IMG/VR virus record: IMGVR_UViG_3300018063_000004
Span: 1 to 64,000 of that record
Strand: one strand, 5' to 3'
Length of the DNA: 64,000 nt
DNA from: a virus
The notes beneath the pieces were generated by a model. That model saw nothing but the letters and a program-made list of their open reading frames with translations, searched no databases and was not told the origin of the DNA. Of this stretch, positions 38,974 to 46,659 are shown piece by piece. Both the position numbers and the translations under genes were made by a program. The stretch's first letter is position 1; each line of letters opens with the position of its first letter.

Positions 38974-40187
38974 CAGATCCGGAAGCGGCCCTGGCCGCCT
39001 GACGTGTGAGTTTTTCCGCCTTTCGTCTCTGGATTTGGCGCTTTCTGTTCAGGCTCCGAGGTTTTTGTTCCAGGATCCGCGGTTTTCGTCTCAGTTGCCG
39101 CTGGTTCGCTGGTCCCGGATCCGGCCGGCTTCGCGCGCTTCGCTTGTTCGGCCTGGAGCCAGTCGGCCAGCTCCGGCAGCCGGCCGCGAAATTCCTGCAT
39201 CTTGACCGTGCGTTCCGCCTGTTTGAATCCGAGCGCGAGGAACAACCCATCGAGTTTCTTCACCAGCTCGGGATCGCTTGGCTCGCTCTGACCGTTGCCT
39301 TCCGGTTCGTCCTCGTCAGTCGCATCGAATGACATCCCGAGACTTTCCGCGGCCAGGATCCCGAGGTTCTGTGACTTGCCGGCGATCGCGCGTTCCTCGA
39401 GCGAGACGGCCATCTGAAGCTCGATCGAAAATGGCAACAGCTTCGAGCCGCGGCGAATCGCGGTCTTGGTCCGCATGGCGTCCGGATGCTCGATCCAGGT
39501 GCCGGTGATTTCGCCCTCCTGTGTTCGTGACTTCGTGAACTGTTTGGCCTTGTCCAGCTCTGGCCGAGCCATCACGTGAAACTGAAAGTCTCGGCCCGTC
39601 GGTGCGCCTGAATAGAACGCGATCATGTAGGCCGCGATCGTTTCCGGTTCGGCGCCGTTCTTCGTGACCATCGGCACATAGATCCCGGTTTTCTCATCGA
39701 GTTTCATCCCCATCGCCGGCTTGTGTTTGAGGAATTGCCCGGATCCGTATTCGTAATCAAAGAGGTCGCCTTCCTTCACGACGCGCGCATCGAATGCTTT
39801 GATCTCCTTCGATCGCCGCGCAAGCATCATCAGCCCGCGATAGCCCGGGATCAGATTGCACTCCATTCGATTGTTTTTGGTATTCCAGAACGGCACGAGA
39901 TAGGCCTGGCCCGTGATGTTGTCGGGCTCGAGACCGAGCTGCGCGCTCTGCATGATGGCGCCGACGACCGTGACCGGGTGACAGGTCAAGAGTTTCGGCA
40001 CGCGCTGCACGGTGGTGACGGCCACGCGGATCATGCGGTCCGCCGTGATGAATTTCGGCAGCGCCGCTTCGAGCTGCTTTTGCATTTTCTGGAGCATGTC
40101 TTTGAGGGTGACGAGATTCTGCTGTTGCGCCGCGGCGCGCGCGTCCTGACCGCCCCGCGGGCGTTCTTGCTGTTGTGGTTGAGCCAT
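38973..40187 (-). CDS. RecT-family single-strand annealing protein
   Basis: 404 residues, ATG at 40187. The RecT core is visible from about residue 30 to 285: LPKFITADRMIRVAVTTV, then TVVGAIMQSAQLGLEPDN, CNLIPGYRGLMMLARRS, and DAMRTKTAIRRGSKLLP. The C-terminal 120 residues are disordered and rich in Pro, Glu, Thr and Lys. It anneals single strands during recombination with the downstream nuclease. Length exceeds the usual family because of the tail. Confidence 0.88.
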   Translation of the reverse strand: MAQPQQQERPRGGQDARAAAQQQNLVTLKDMLQKMQKQLEAALPKFITADRMIRVAVTTVQRVPKLLTCHPVTVVGAIMQSAQLGLEPDNITGQAYLVPFWNTKNNRMECNLIPGYRGLMMLARRSKEIKAFDARVVKEGDLFDYEYGSGQFLKHKPAMGMKLDEKTGIYVPMVTKNGAEPETIAAYMIAFYSGAPTGRDFQFHVMARPELDKAKQFTKSRTQEGEITGTWIEHPDAMRTKTAIRRGSKLLPFSIELQMAVSLEERAIAGKSQNLGILAAESLGMSFDATDEDEPEGNGQSEPSDPELVKKLDGLFLALGFKQAERTVKMQEFRGRLPELADWLQAEQAKRAKPAGSGTSEPAATETKTADPGTKTSEPEQKAPNPETKGGKTHTSGGQGRFRI

Positions 40188-40206
40188 CGCTGATCCTTTC
40201 GGATGT

Positions 40207-40287
40207 TTACGCCGCTCGTTCGATGTCCTTGACGACTGCCTGGTCCTCGGCGAGCGCGCCGCCGCCGCGCAACGTCAGCGTGATCAC
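40207..40287 (-). CDS. 26-residue micro-ORF
   Basis: GTG at 40287 overlaps the stop of the Xis-like gene as GTGA; ends at TAA 40207-40209. Product: MITLTLRGGGALAEDQAVVK plus six residues. It could be a leader-like peptide or decayed gene before RecT. Coupling is the only support. Confidence 0.35.
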   Translation of the reverse strand: MITLTLRGGGALAEDQAVVKDIERAA

Positions 40288-40604
40288 GTGGGCTTCGTCC
40301 AGGTAGCTGCCGGCGTGCTTGATAAGGAGGCGAGATTCAATTTACGCTCCCCGTCCTGAGCGCCTGGCGCCTGCGGGACGTGTCTCTTCGCCAGCTCGAG
40401 GGCCCGATCGAGATCGTCCTGGTGGAACCGAAGCTGCCGCCCGCCGCGGAGGCGGTAGGGAATGATCCCCATCCGGGGATAGGCGAGGTAGAACGCGTGG
40501 AGTGTGCCGTTCCCGGACTCGAACCGGAGGTAGGCCGCGGCTTCCTCTGCCGTGAACCACGGCGATTGGATGGCCTTGCCGCTGACGGTGGCGACGGCCC
40601 TCAC
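40284..40604 (-). CDS. Excisionase-like HTH protein
   Basis: 106 residues, ATG at 40604 overlapping the Cro-like stop. The central region SPWFTAEEAAAYLRFESG, with RMGIIPYRLRGGRQLRF then HQDDLDRAL, is a winged HTH of the excisionase/MerR-like type. It probably bends DNA at the attachment site or represses early genes. It follows the Cro-like gene and precedes recombination genes, as in a lysogenic-to-lytic control region. Confidence 0.65.
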   Translation of the reverse strand: MRAVATVSGKAIQSPWFTAEEAAAYLRFESGNGTLHAFYLAYPRMGIIPYRLRGGRQLRFHQDDLDRALELAKRHVPQAPGAQDGERKLNLASLSSTPAATWTKPT

Positions 40605-40897
40605 CGTGCGGCCCCCGATGATCGCGACGTTGTCTTGGGTTCTTGATCGCGGACTGTTCGCGCGCGGCCCTGCGGCAATCGGCTAGCCTCACGCTGATGG
40701 GCGAGAAAGCGACGGATGCGATGCAGGCCAATTTCGTGGTGGAAGTTCTTGTTTCGGATGGCGGTGTGAAGCGTCCGCATCGGGACCGGAAAGCCGGCGG
40801 CCGCCATCTCAGCCGCCAATCGTCGGAACGTCAGGCCGCGATCGAGCCGATACGTTGCGAGTTCCTGCAGCTCGGGGAGTGGAAGTTCTGGCAACAT
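40601..40897 (-). CDS. Cro-like HTH regulator
   Basis: 98 residues, ATG at 40897 with AGGTGG upstream. An N-terminal helical unit (LPELQELATYRLDRGLTFRRLA, VPMRTLHTAIRN) reads as an HTH; the tail is basic. It faces the repressor gene across the 198-base gap 40898-41095, the classic arrangement of a lytic regulator opposite a CI-like repressor. The operator-like copy 2 (40928-40940) lies 31 bases upstream of its start. Confidence 0.55.
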   Translation of the reverse strand: MLPELPLPELQELATYRLDRGLTFRRLAAEMAAAGFPVPMRTLHTAIRNKNFHHEIGLHRIRRFLAHQREASRLPQGRARTVRDQEPKTTSRSSGAAR

Positions 40898-41095
40898 TGA
40901 GAAACCACCTGTTCAGCAAGTGATTAGCCTTGCCGCACGGATAGTGCCATGGCATCGGCCAGCACGTCAAGCGCCCCCTACACTAGCGGCACAGACACGC
41001 GTGGCATTACAAGATGGCGGCCCGGGTGTGGAGCCGCCGCCGGCCTGATTGTGGGAACACCTGAGCGGAAGGAAGACGCTCAGCCGGGACACGCG
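40898..41095. promoter_or_regulatory. Divergent control region between Cro-like and repressor genes
   Basis: Contains operator-like copy 2 (CCTTGCCGCACGG, 40928-40940). A possible minus-strand promoter overlaps it: TTGACG, 18 bases, CACTAT just upstream of the site. TGAGCG (41062-41067) and CGCTCA (41077-41082) form an inverted repeat around GGAAGGA, the likely ribosome binding site of the repressor, which could be hidden in the loop. Confidence 0.5.
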
Positions 41096-41485
41096 ATGAA
41101 CCGAACCACACACACGGAACTGATCCAGCTCCTCAAGGCGGAGATCGACAAGCGCGGCAGCGCGCGCGCCCTGGCCAAACTGATCGGCCTGACCGAAGGC
41201 CGACTCGGGCGCGCGCTGCGCGGCGAATTTTCCTTGAGCGTGGAGAAATGTCTGCGGGTCTCGAAGATCGCGGGGGAGCCGCCCTCGCGCGTGCTCCGGG
41301 CGGCCGGCAAGGGCGGGATTGCCGACCTGATCGAGGACCTCTATGCCGTCGGCGACGATCTGATCAGCCCGTCGGAGCGCGATCTGCTCGCGCGGTTCCG
41401 CGTGCTCGGCCCGAAGGCGCAGCGCACGTTGCGTGATCTCCTTGACGAACTGCCGGACACCGGCTCACGTCAGAAGCGCGCGTAA
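41096..41485 (+). CDS. CI-like repressor (XRE-type HTH)
   Basis: 129 residues, ATG at 41096. Residues 15-65 form an HTH of the XRE type (ALAKLIGLTEGRLGRALRGE). The C-terminal half (LISPSERDLLARFRVLGPKAQRTLRDLL) is a helical dimer-like segment common in small phage repressors. No LexA-like peptidase domain, so release would not be RecA-cleavage dependent in the usual way. It is on the plus strand with the integrase and faces the Cro-like gene. Confidence 0.75.
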   Translation: MNRTTHTELIQLLKAEIDKRGSARALAKLIGLTEGRLGRALRGEFSLSVEKCLRVSKIAGEPPSRVLRAAGKGGIADLIEDLYAVGDDLISPSERDLLARFRVLGPKAQRTLRDLLDELPDTGSRQKRA

Positions 41486-41701
41486 CACGATGACGATCGA
41501 TGAGGCGAGTTGCGAGATGAGGGAGCGCACGATCCGCTTCACGCGGGGAGAGAGTCGCGCGAAGTCTCGAAGGGTGTCTCGATCCTCGCGCGTGGCGACG
41601 CCAGTATTCTGGCTCGATTTGAACGGCACGATCGTCAGAGGCGCGCGGCGTCGCTGAGAGCGATCGGGTTCGACGTTCACGGGCGCGGCAATAAGGCCCA
41701 T
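41465..41701 (-). CDS. Small protein resembling the repressor C-terminal segment
   Basis: 78 residues from the ATG at 41701, chosen because a minus-strand promoter candidate (41733-41762) places the transcript start just upstream. The C-terminal part (DTLRDFARLSPRVKRIVRSL) matches the spacing of the repressor tail LLARFRVLGPKAQRTLRDLL. It overlaps the repressor 3' end tail-to-tail by 21 bases. A competing dimer partner or antirepressor is a hypothesis. Confidence 0.45.
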   Translation of the reverse strand: MGLIAAPVNVEPDRSQRRRAPLTIVPFKSSQNTGVATREDRDTLRDFARLSPRVKRIVRSLISQLASSIVIVLRALLT

Positions 41702-41732
41702 AGACAGATTCTCGGCGCCGGGGGCTCGCATA

Positions 41733-41762
41733 TGTATACTCAAGACAAGCCCGGCTTTTCAA
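41733..41762 (-). promoter_or_regulatory. Candidate promoter for the 41701 gene
   Basis: Minus strand TTGAAA (41762-41757), 18 bases, TATACA (41738-41733). The expected start point near 41726 lies 25 bases before the ATG at 41701, which has GAGA 8 bases upstream. Confidence 0.4.
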
Positions 41763-41794
41763 CCCACGGTTCTGTAATCCGATTGTCGATCTTC

Positions 41795-41821
41795 GTGAAC
41801 CACGTTCACACTCGTGTAAGA
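41795..41821 (+). promoter_or_regulatory. Inverted repeats upstream of integrase
   Basis: GTGAAC-CAC-GTTCAC (41795-41809) is a perfect 15-base palindrome. It is directly followed by CACTCGTG and TAAGAT, a possible -10. Likely an operator for integrase control. Confidence 0.45.
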
Positions 41822-41856
41822 TTCTCTCTGGCAGCGCGCGGAGGACCCGCGCCCGT

Positions 41857-42960
41857 ATGGGCGTTTTTACTCGCCACGATTCGCCGTTCTACTGGATCTG
41901 GCTCGAGCGGCCTGGCCGCAAGGGCAAATCCGAAAGCACGAAAGTGCCGATCGGCGCGCCCACGCCAGGCCAGCGTCGCGATCAGCGGTTCCTCGCCGCG
42001 CAAATCTATCGCGCGCGCATGACGGACCTCGCGCGGCAACGCCATCGGATCCAGGCCGGCGAGCGCGTGACGATCGGCTTTACCGCCTACGCCGAGTGGT
42101 ATCAGGCACACTTTACGGTCCACAAGCGCACGGCCGCGCGCGAACGGTCCGCGATCAAGAACCTCATCGCGCACTTTAAGCCCTACGATCTCGACGAGAT
42201 CGATAAGGGGACCGTCATCGAATGGCGCACCTTCCGGAAGCGCCACGTCAAGGCCTCGACGGTCAACCGTGAGCTGGACGTGCTGAAGCACATGCTCAAG
42301 GAGGCCGTCCCGACCTATCTCGACCACTCGCCGATCGCCGGCCTCAATCGACTACGCTCCGCGAAGGCCGCGATCCGCATTTTCACGACCGAGGAGGAAG
42401 TGCGATTTTTCGCCGCGACGAAGGACCTCGAGGAAGCGGCGATCATGTTGATTGCGCGGGACACGCTCATGCGGTTGTCAGACGTGAAGAGTCTGCAATG
42501 GGCGAACTGCCGCGGCGACTACATCATGGTCATCGATCCAAAAATCGAGGCCTATACCGCGCCGGTCTCGCCACGGCTGCGCGAAGTCCTCGAGGCGCTC
42601 CCGCGGCGCGGCCGGTTCCTCTTCCCGAGCCGGCAGTCCGGCCCCGGCTCGCTGTCGGCGAACACCGTCCATCGGTTGTTTGTGGAGATTTGTCAGCGGG
42701 CAGAGATCCCGCAAGGACGGAAACGCAATGGCGTGACGTTTCATTCGCTCCGCCACACGGGGACGACGCGCGCGCTCGAGCGCGCGGTGCCCGTCCGCGG
42801 CGTGCAAGCGGCCGGCGGCTGGCAGAGCATCAAACAGCTCGAGCGATACGGTCACGTGACTGATGAGAACGTGCGCCTGTTTCGTGAGCGCATCGGCCAG
42901 GGCGACGATCTGACGCAGATTCTGCGCGATCGGATTGACGGCAAGACCTCGATTCACTGA
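41857..42960 (+). CDS. int: Tyrosine recombinase (integrase)
   Basis: 367 residues, ATG at 41857 with GGAGG about 12 bases upstream. The N-terminal 70 residues include a basic arm-binding-like part; a core-binding helical domain (about 70-165) contains FTAYAEWYQAHF. Catalytic residues: Arg in DTLMRLSDV (R206), His-x-x-Arg in HSLRH (H296, R299), a Trp in GGWQS in the place of the usual His (W322), and the nucleophile in LERYGH (Y331). It mediates integration and excision. The candidate attP lies immediately downstream. Confidence 0.88.
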   Translation: MGVFTRHDSPFYWIWLERPGRKGKSESTKVPIGAPTPGQRRDQRFLAAQIYRARMTDLARQRHRIQAGERVTIGFTAYAEWYQAHFTVHKRTAARERSAIKNLIAHFKPYDLDEIDKGTVIEWRTFRKRHVKASTVNRELDVLKHMLKEAVPTYLDHSPIAGLNRLRSAKAAIRIFTTEEEVRFFAATKDLEEAAIMLIARDTLMRLSDVKSLQWANCRGDYIMVIDPKIEAYTAPVSPRLREVLEALPRRGRFLFPSRQSGPGSLSANTVHRLFVEICQRAEIPQGRKRNGVTFHSLRHTGTTRALERAVPVRGVQAAGGWQSIKQLERYGHVTDENVRLFRERIGQGDDLTQILRDRIDGKTSIH

Positions 42961-43337
42961 GCGCGGCGCTGCGGCCTACGTCCCACCTACGCGGTCCGTC
43001 GCCCGTGGCGAAAAGGCCAGAAAACCCACTCGATTTCTGTGGTTGATTGTGCGTTGGGGACGCCAGCCTTCCCCCGTCGCTCACCTACGGATTGTCCGAA
43101 CGAATCCGCGCGATCGTCAATAGAATCTCTGGGAAACTCGGCGATCGCGAGTGCTCGGGAGTGTGGGCGTTCTTCTCAGGAGTTCTCTGGAGTCGCCTAC
43201 GCCGCGCCTACGCCGGAATGATTATGGGTTGTGATTATTATTATTAATGCGCCGCTCGATTTGGCCGACCTTGCGTAGTCGGCCGCTCCGGTGCCACCGG
43301 AGACGCCTCGCAGGCCCAGAGGCGGGCGTGGCGAAGA
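42961..43337. other. attP: Candidate attP with five CCTACG arm-type repeats
   Basis: In the 377-base gap after the integrase CCTACG occurs at 42975, 42986, 43084, 43196 and 43207. The outer ones form two pairs, each with 11-base spacing (one helical turn), about 220 bases apart; the single copy lies between. An inverted repeat CGGATT..AATCCG at 43088-43108 and an AT-rich GTGATTATTATTATTAATG at 43231-43249 are also present. Paired arm sites flanking a core are typical of attP. The core cannot be defined without the host site. Confidence 0.6.
43267..43303. terminator. Two adjacent hairpins after the early operon
   Basis: GCCGAC/GTCGGC (43267-43286) and CTCCGGT/ACCGGAG (43287-43303). They lie downstream of the minus-strand gene ending at 43338 and downstream of the integrase, so may act in both directions. 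No T tract, so efficiency is doubtful. Confidence 0.4.
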
Positions 43338-43640
43338 TCAGACGTGCCCGTGCGAGGGCAGCACCCGGACCAATTGCGGGCGCTCACCTTCTGCACGCGG
43401 AGCGGGCACGACAATCAACTGATACCGCTGCGGGCTCGGACCTCGATAGCGCAACGCACGAGCGCCAGCGGTGTTGATTGGGACGGGCTGGCGGCCGCTC
43501 GCGATCGTCGTCTCCGCCATCGCGATCAGCGCCTCGCTCGCGCGATCGAAAATCGGTCCCTGGGTCACGTCGGGCTGGCCCGTCAGCGCCAAGTAGTCGC
43601 GGACGGCACGCACCGAGATATACCAGGGACCGCGCATCAT
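43338..43640 (-). CDS. Conserved-looking small phage protein
   Basis: 100 residues from the ATG at 43640. PWYISVRAVRDYLALTGQPD, then ASEALIAMAETTIASG and LRYRGPSPQRYQLIV, form a pattern I associate with early genes of several siphoviruses. Beta/alpha mix, no Cys. Function unknown. Confidence 0.55.
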   Translation of the reverse strand: MMRGPWYISVRAVRDYLALTGQPDVTQGPIFDRASEALIAMAETTIASGRQPVPINTAGARALRYRGPSPQRYQLIVVPAPRAEGERPQLVRVLPSHGHV

Positions 43641-43754
43641 GATAGGCTCGTCCTTGCTCCGCGCGCCATTTCCGAGGCGTGATCGGGCCGCGCGCCTCGG
43701 CCCCATTAAAGCGCTGTGTTTGCCCGTTTCAAGCTTTCTCGTCGCACGTGATTT

Positions 43755-43782
43755 CCGGGGCACCGATCGTCAGGTGCCCCGG
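43755..43782. terminator. Perfect 10-bp hairpin after the 43792 gene
   Basis: CCGGGGCACC and GGTGCCCCGG flank an 8-base loop, 10 bases past the stop at 43792. On the minus strand AAATCAC follows, not a T tract. Strong stem but a weak terminator by rule. Confidence 0.5.
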
Positions 43783-43791
43783 CCCTATTCC

Positions 43792-44298
43792 TCACACCCA
43801 ATATTCCCCGCACGTCGGACACTGCACGTCGCGCTGAGGGTCGTCTGTCTGCCAGCGGTGCCCATTGTCGCACTCGCATATCTCTAGGAGCTGGGCTGGC
43901 GTCTCGCTTCGCTTCGGCGCAGACCGCACGAGCAGGACACGGTCGGCGTGCCGCCGCATGTAGGTGACGGTCGAGTCCCCGATGTCGGCCGGCACGAAGG
44001 TCAGCTCCGCGTGCTGCATCGGGTGCATCGAGCCCGGCTCATCGTAGCGGACATACCCATCCCTCAGCCTGCCTCGCGCGTCGACGCTGATACACACGAG
44101 GCCGTGGCAGTGATCGACCCACGCCTGAGCGGCATCAGGGAGGATTCTTGTCTCGGTGGCATGTATGTAAGGATTTGCGAGGTCGAGACCATCATGAGCC
44201 AGCGCCTCCAGGATGCGCCACATATCGGTCGTCTCAATCCGGGAGCGCCGTCCTACGATGCGACGCACGGTGTCGAGTGTGCTTGTCCGATTTCTCAT
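43792..44298 (-). CDS. Hypothetical protein with C-terminal zinc ribbon
   Basis: 168 residues, ATG at 44298 with AGGAGG upstream (an ATG at 44331 would add 11). Helical N-terminus, then beta-rich (LVCISVDARGRLRDGYVRY), ending in a zinc ribbon with CECDNGHRWQ and CPTCGEYW. Zinc ribbons at the end of early phage proteins often bind nucleic acid. Function unknown. Confidence 0.55.
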   Translation of the reverse strand: MRNRTSTLDTVRRIVGRRSRIETTDMWRILEALAHDGLDLANPYIHATETRILPDAAQAWVDHCHGLVCISVDARGRLRDGYVRYDEPGSMHPMQHAELTFVPADIGDSTVTYMRRHADRVLLVRSAPKRSETPAQLLEICECDNGHRWQTDDPQRDVQCPTCGEYWV

Positions 44299-44392
44299 TT
44301 GATCCTCCTGTCGGCTGGCGGGCCGACTCAATAACCCATCTCCGCTTCCCCGCGCTCGTCACGGTAGCACGGACAGCGGATAGTCGGCGCCC

Positions 44393-44608
44393 TCATCGAT
44401 CCCAATCACCTTCCGGTGCTCCGTTCAGCGCGTCGTAGCGGCGTGCCCATCGCTCGCGTGCTTGCTGCCCGCGCCGGCTCTCTGTCCATTCCACCGCTGG
44501 CCGGCATTCCTGCGGCCCGAGGTCAAGTGCTAGTTCGCCCCTGAGTGGCCGCCCGGCCGCGTGTGCAGCTTGGCGCGCCTTTCGCCGTTCGCCCTTCGTC
44601 ATCATCAT
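44393..44608 (-). CDS. Conserved-looking small basic protein
   Basis: 71 residues, ATG at 44608 with GAGGAG 8 bases upstream. KGERRKARQAAHAAGRPLRG then an acidic and Trp/Arg-rich tail. This opening is a recurrent pattern in small phage proteins. Role unknown. Confidence 0.55.
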   Translation of the reverse strand: MMMTKGERRKARQAAHAAGRPLRGELALDLGPQECRPAVEWTESRRGQQARERWARRYDALNGAPEGDWDR

Positions 44609-44611
44609 CAC

Positions 44612-44830
44612 TTAGCTCCTCGAGAGCGCCCATGCGGTCATGTTGATTTCGATCGCGAAGTCACAGGACGAACAGAGTGCCGCCGGCGCCCGTCTCGAGT
44701 GCCGCGGTAGTTCGGCGCCGATCACGTGAGAGCTAGAGCCGGCAGCGTAGGTCTCGGACACTTTGCAGCGCGTGACGACCTCGAGCCGGCCTCCACACTT
44801 CGGACACGGGAACGGCGCCGCCGTCGTCAC
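44612..44830 (-). CDS. Small zinc-ribbon protein
   Basis: 72 residues; GTG at 44830 overlaps the upstream stop as GTGA. FPCPKCGGRLEVVTRCKVSE, then LCSSCDFAIE, forms a four-Cys zinc ribbon. Unknown target. Confidence 0.55.
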   Translation of the reverse strand: MTTAAPFPCPKCGGRLEVVTRCKVSETYAAGSSSHVIGAELPRHSRRAPAALCSSCDFAIEINMTAWALSRS

Positions 44831-45147
44831 TTGGCCTCCGCCGATCGCTCGAATGCGAGATACGCCTCGAGGATCAGATCGCGGATCCGTTCTTGCGCCG
44901 CGACGTCCACGATCGGGCGGAGGAGCGCGAATGATCGCCGCTCGCCATTGACCGAATACTGGCGCGCTGGAAAGGTGACGTTGCGACTGCTGCCGCGGCG
45001 CTCCCAAACGGCGAAGCCGATCAGCTTGAGGCCGGCAAGGGCGGAGCGCGCGATGTCGAGTGAGTCCTCTTCGAAGTGCAGCTCCACATCGGCGAGTTTG
45101 CCGGGCGGATTGCCGCGATCGTTCGGCGTGATCTTGATGGTCATCAT
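44827..45147 (-). CDS. SpoVG-like protein
   Basis: 106 residues, ATG at 45147 with AAGGAGG upstream. FAVWERRGSSRNVTFPARQY with IRDLILEAYLAF at the end has the pattern of small SpoVG-type RNA/DNA-binding proteins. Match is by eye. Plausible role: early regulator of host or phage gene expression. Confidence 0.5.
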   Translation of the reverse strand: MMTIKITPNDRGNPPGKLADVELHFEEDSLDIARSALAGLKLIGFAVWERRGSSRNVTFPARQYSVNGERRSFALLRPIVDVAAQERIRDLILEAYLAFERSAEAK

Positions 45148-45173
45148 GCTGTCCTCCTTTTTTCTGATCTGGT

Positions 45174-45425
45174 TCACTGGCCGGCGCCTTTTACCTGGAT
45201 GCCGCGGTCTTGGCCGTTGACGACGAGGCGGTAAGAGGTTCCGTCAACGTAGGGCATAAGCGCGCGCCAGAGCGCGGACTTCTGCGGTCCGCAGACGTTT
45301 GATCCGAAGCCGCCGCCTTGCGGGTTCGTCACGAACCAATACCAAGTCGCGCGCTCCTTTCGTAGACTCACAACCGGCACACCCGCGTCATTCGCGATCC
45401 GTTCTGTTTCTCTTGATGTCATCAT
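45174..45425 (-). CDS. Hypothetical small protein
   Basis: 83 residues, ATG at 45425; AAGG of the operator-like palindrome lies 8 bases upstream and may double as ribosome binding site. Contains ATWYWFVTNPQGGGFGSNV and a beta-rich end. No family recognised. Confidence 0.5.
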   Translation of the reverse strand: MMTSRETERIANDAGVPVVSLRKERATWYWFVTNPQGGGFGSNVCGPQKSALWRALMPYVDGTSYRLVVNGQDRGIQVKGAGQ

Positions 45426-45431
45426 GCCTAA

Positions 45432-45545
45432 CCTTGCTGCAAGGCACAGTCCAGGCCTGCCGAACGCCGATTGCGGCCGAAATAGAGGCCATTCGCAAGG
45501 CAATCGCCTACTTGGCGTGTGCAGAAATCGGTCGAGGAATCACGA
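45432..45545. repeat. Repeated leader region, copy 1 (with operator copy 3)
   Basis: Holds CCTTGCTGCAAGG (45432-45444), a perfect 13-base palindrome. It shares with 48181-48285 several blocks including an identical 21-base stretch (45514-45534 against 48262-48282). On the minus strand it contains the end of a reading frame (RPISAHA then a stop), a remnant of the 3' end of a gene like the one at 48238-48462. Confidence 0.7.
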
Positions 45546-45561
45546 ACTCGGCATCGCGGAT

Positions 45562-46128
45562 TTATTCGCCCGCCCGGTCCTTATCGCGCAGCCGGCGCTC
45601 CACATGTTCGGCCTGTCTGAGATCGCCGCCGGCAATCTGAAACCGGCAATGATCACAGAGCCCGTCGTCGCCCGTTGCCAGATTCGAGCAGGAATCCGAG
45701 GCGTTCCGACAGACGCGATGGCCACACGTCGGACAATTCATCGTGGGCGAACCATCCATAAACACGCGCCGCGAATCGAGGCAGTTCAAACAGTCGATGT
45801 GCAGCGTCGTCCGGATTGCATCCAGTGACAGGCGGAGCTGCTCGGGATCGAGCGTCCAGGGTGCGTCACCAGGAAGATGCGCAAGGACATCGAACTTGAA
45901 CGCCTGATAGACGGCCGCCGGCGGATCGAAGCCGAGGAAATCCGCCAGGAGCGAGCGCGCCAGGTCCGCGGGCCCACTCCCGCCGTAGCCCCAATTGAAA
46001 CCCGTCGGGGAATGCCGCACGAGATGTTTCAACGGCCGCTCGACGCCGGCGATCGATGTCCGACAGACAAGCGCCGTGCCATCTTGTGCCCGTTCGCCGC
46101 GGTAATGCTTCGCTGCATAGATTGTCAC
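45562..46128 (-). CDS. DUF6166-like protein with zinc-ribbon end
   Basis: 188 residues with a GTG start at 46128 and AAGGAGGA just upstream; a GTG at 46224 overlapping the upstream stop is the alternative. YRGERAQDGTALV, then HSPTGFNWGYGGSGPADLAR, is the mark of the DUF6166 family. The C-terminus carries CPTCG, CRNASDSC and CDHC (several zinc sites). Found in early regions of phages and mobile elements; function unknown. Confidence 0.65.
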   Translation of the reverse strand: MTIYAAKHYRGERAQDGTALVCRTSIAGVERPLKHLVRHSPTGFNWGYGGSGPADLARSLLADFLGFDPPAAVYQAFKFDVLAHLPGDAPWTLDPEQLRLSLDAIRTTLHIDCLNCLDSRRVFMDGSPTMNCPTCGHRVCRNASDSCSNLATGDDGLCDHCRFQIAGGDLRQAEHVERRLRDKDRAGE

Positions 46129-46220
46129 TGGTCCTCCTTCGCGCCTGGAGAGTGTCGGCCTCGCCGGCGCCGGTTCTTGCCGCGACGCGCGGCGCGCTGG
46201 TGGATCCGGAGCCCACACGA

Positions 46221-46460
46221 TCACAGTTCAAACGGGAGCGCGATCGACCGTTGCTTTGGTCGGCGCTTCCGCTCCTGCGTGTGCAGTTTCCGGTCGGTAA
46301 TTTTGTGCGGGTCATCGTCCGGGAGCTGCTCGAACAGCTCGCGCGGCGCGTCGGCCGAGAGCCGTCCCTTGCCATGCAGGGCGCCGCCACAGCGACAACG
46401 GCAACGCGGATGCTCTGCGTTCTCGCAACGGCGCGCCTGTCCCTCAGTCAATCGTTTCAT
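46221..46460 (-). CDS. Small Cys-rich basic protein
   Basis: 79 residues, ATG at 46460. CENAEHPRCRCRCGGALHGKGR has the spacing of a recurrent phage zinc motif; the rest is charged. Unknown function. Confidence 0.6.
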   Translation of the reverse strand: MKRLTEGQARRCENAEHPRCRCRCGGALHGKGRLSADAPRELFEQLPDDDPHKITDRKLHTQERKRRPKQRSIALPFEL

Positions 46461-46659
46461 CGTGCTCTCTCAGCTCACGGCGGCGCTCAGCCTGTTCTTC
46501 GTCATCATCCGGAACAAGGTCGCGCGAGTCTTCGTAAGCGTTCGCGTGCTCGGTCTCGGCCCATCCGGTATGCGGATCGGCGTAAAAGCTGAGCGCCTTC
46601 CGGAGCCGAATCACGACCGCGCGGAGTTCCGCGATCGTCGTTGTGTCATTGGCTGACAT
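46444..46659 (-). CDS. Small acidic helical protein
   Basis: 71 residues from the ATG at 46659 (46665 also possible). A helix (TIAELRAVVIRLRKALSFY) then an acidic tail (DDDEEQAERRRELREHDE). Overlaps the upstream gene by 14 bases. Unknown function. Confidence 0.5.
   Translation of the reverse strand: MSANDTTTIAELRAVVIRLRKALSFYADPHTGWAETEHANAYEDSRDLVPDDDEEQAERRRELREHDETID

Noticed and set aside
43088-43108. CGGATT..AATCCG inverted repeat as a tRNA T-arm fragment (tRNA attP)
   Set aside because: The loop is 9 bases without TTC, and no acceptor arm or CCA is nearby. Kept only as part of the attP candidate.
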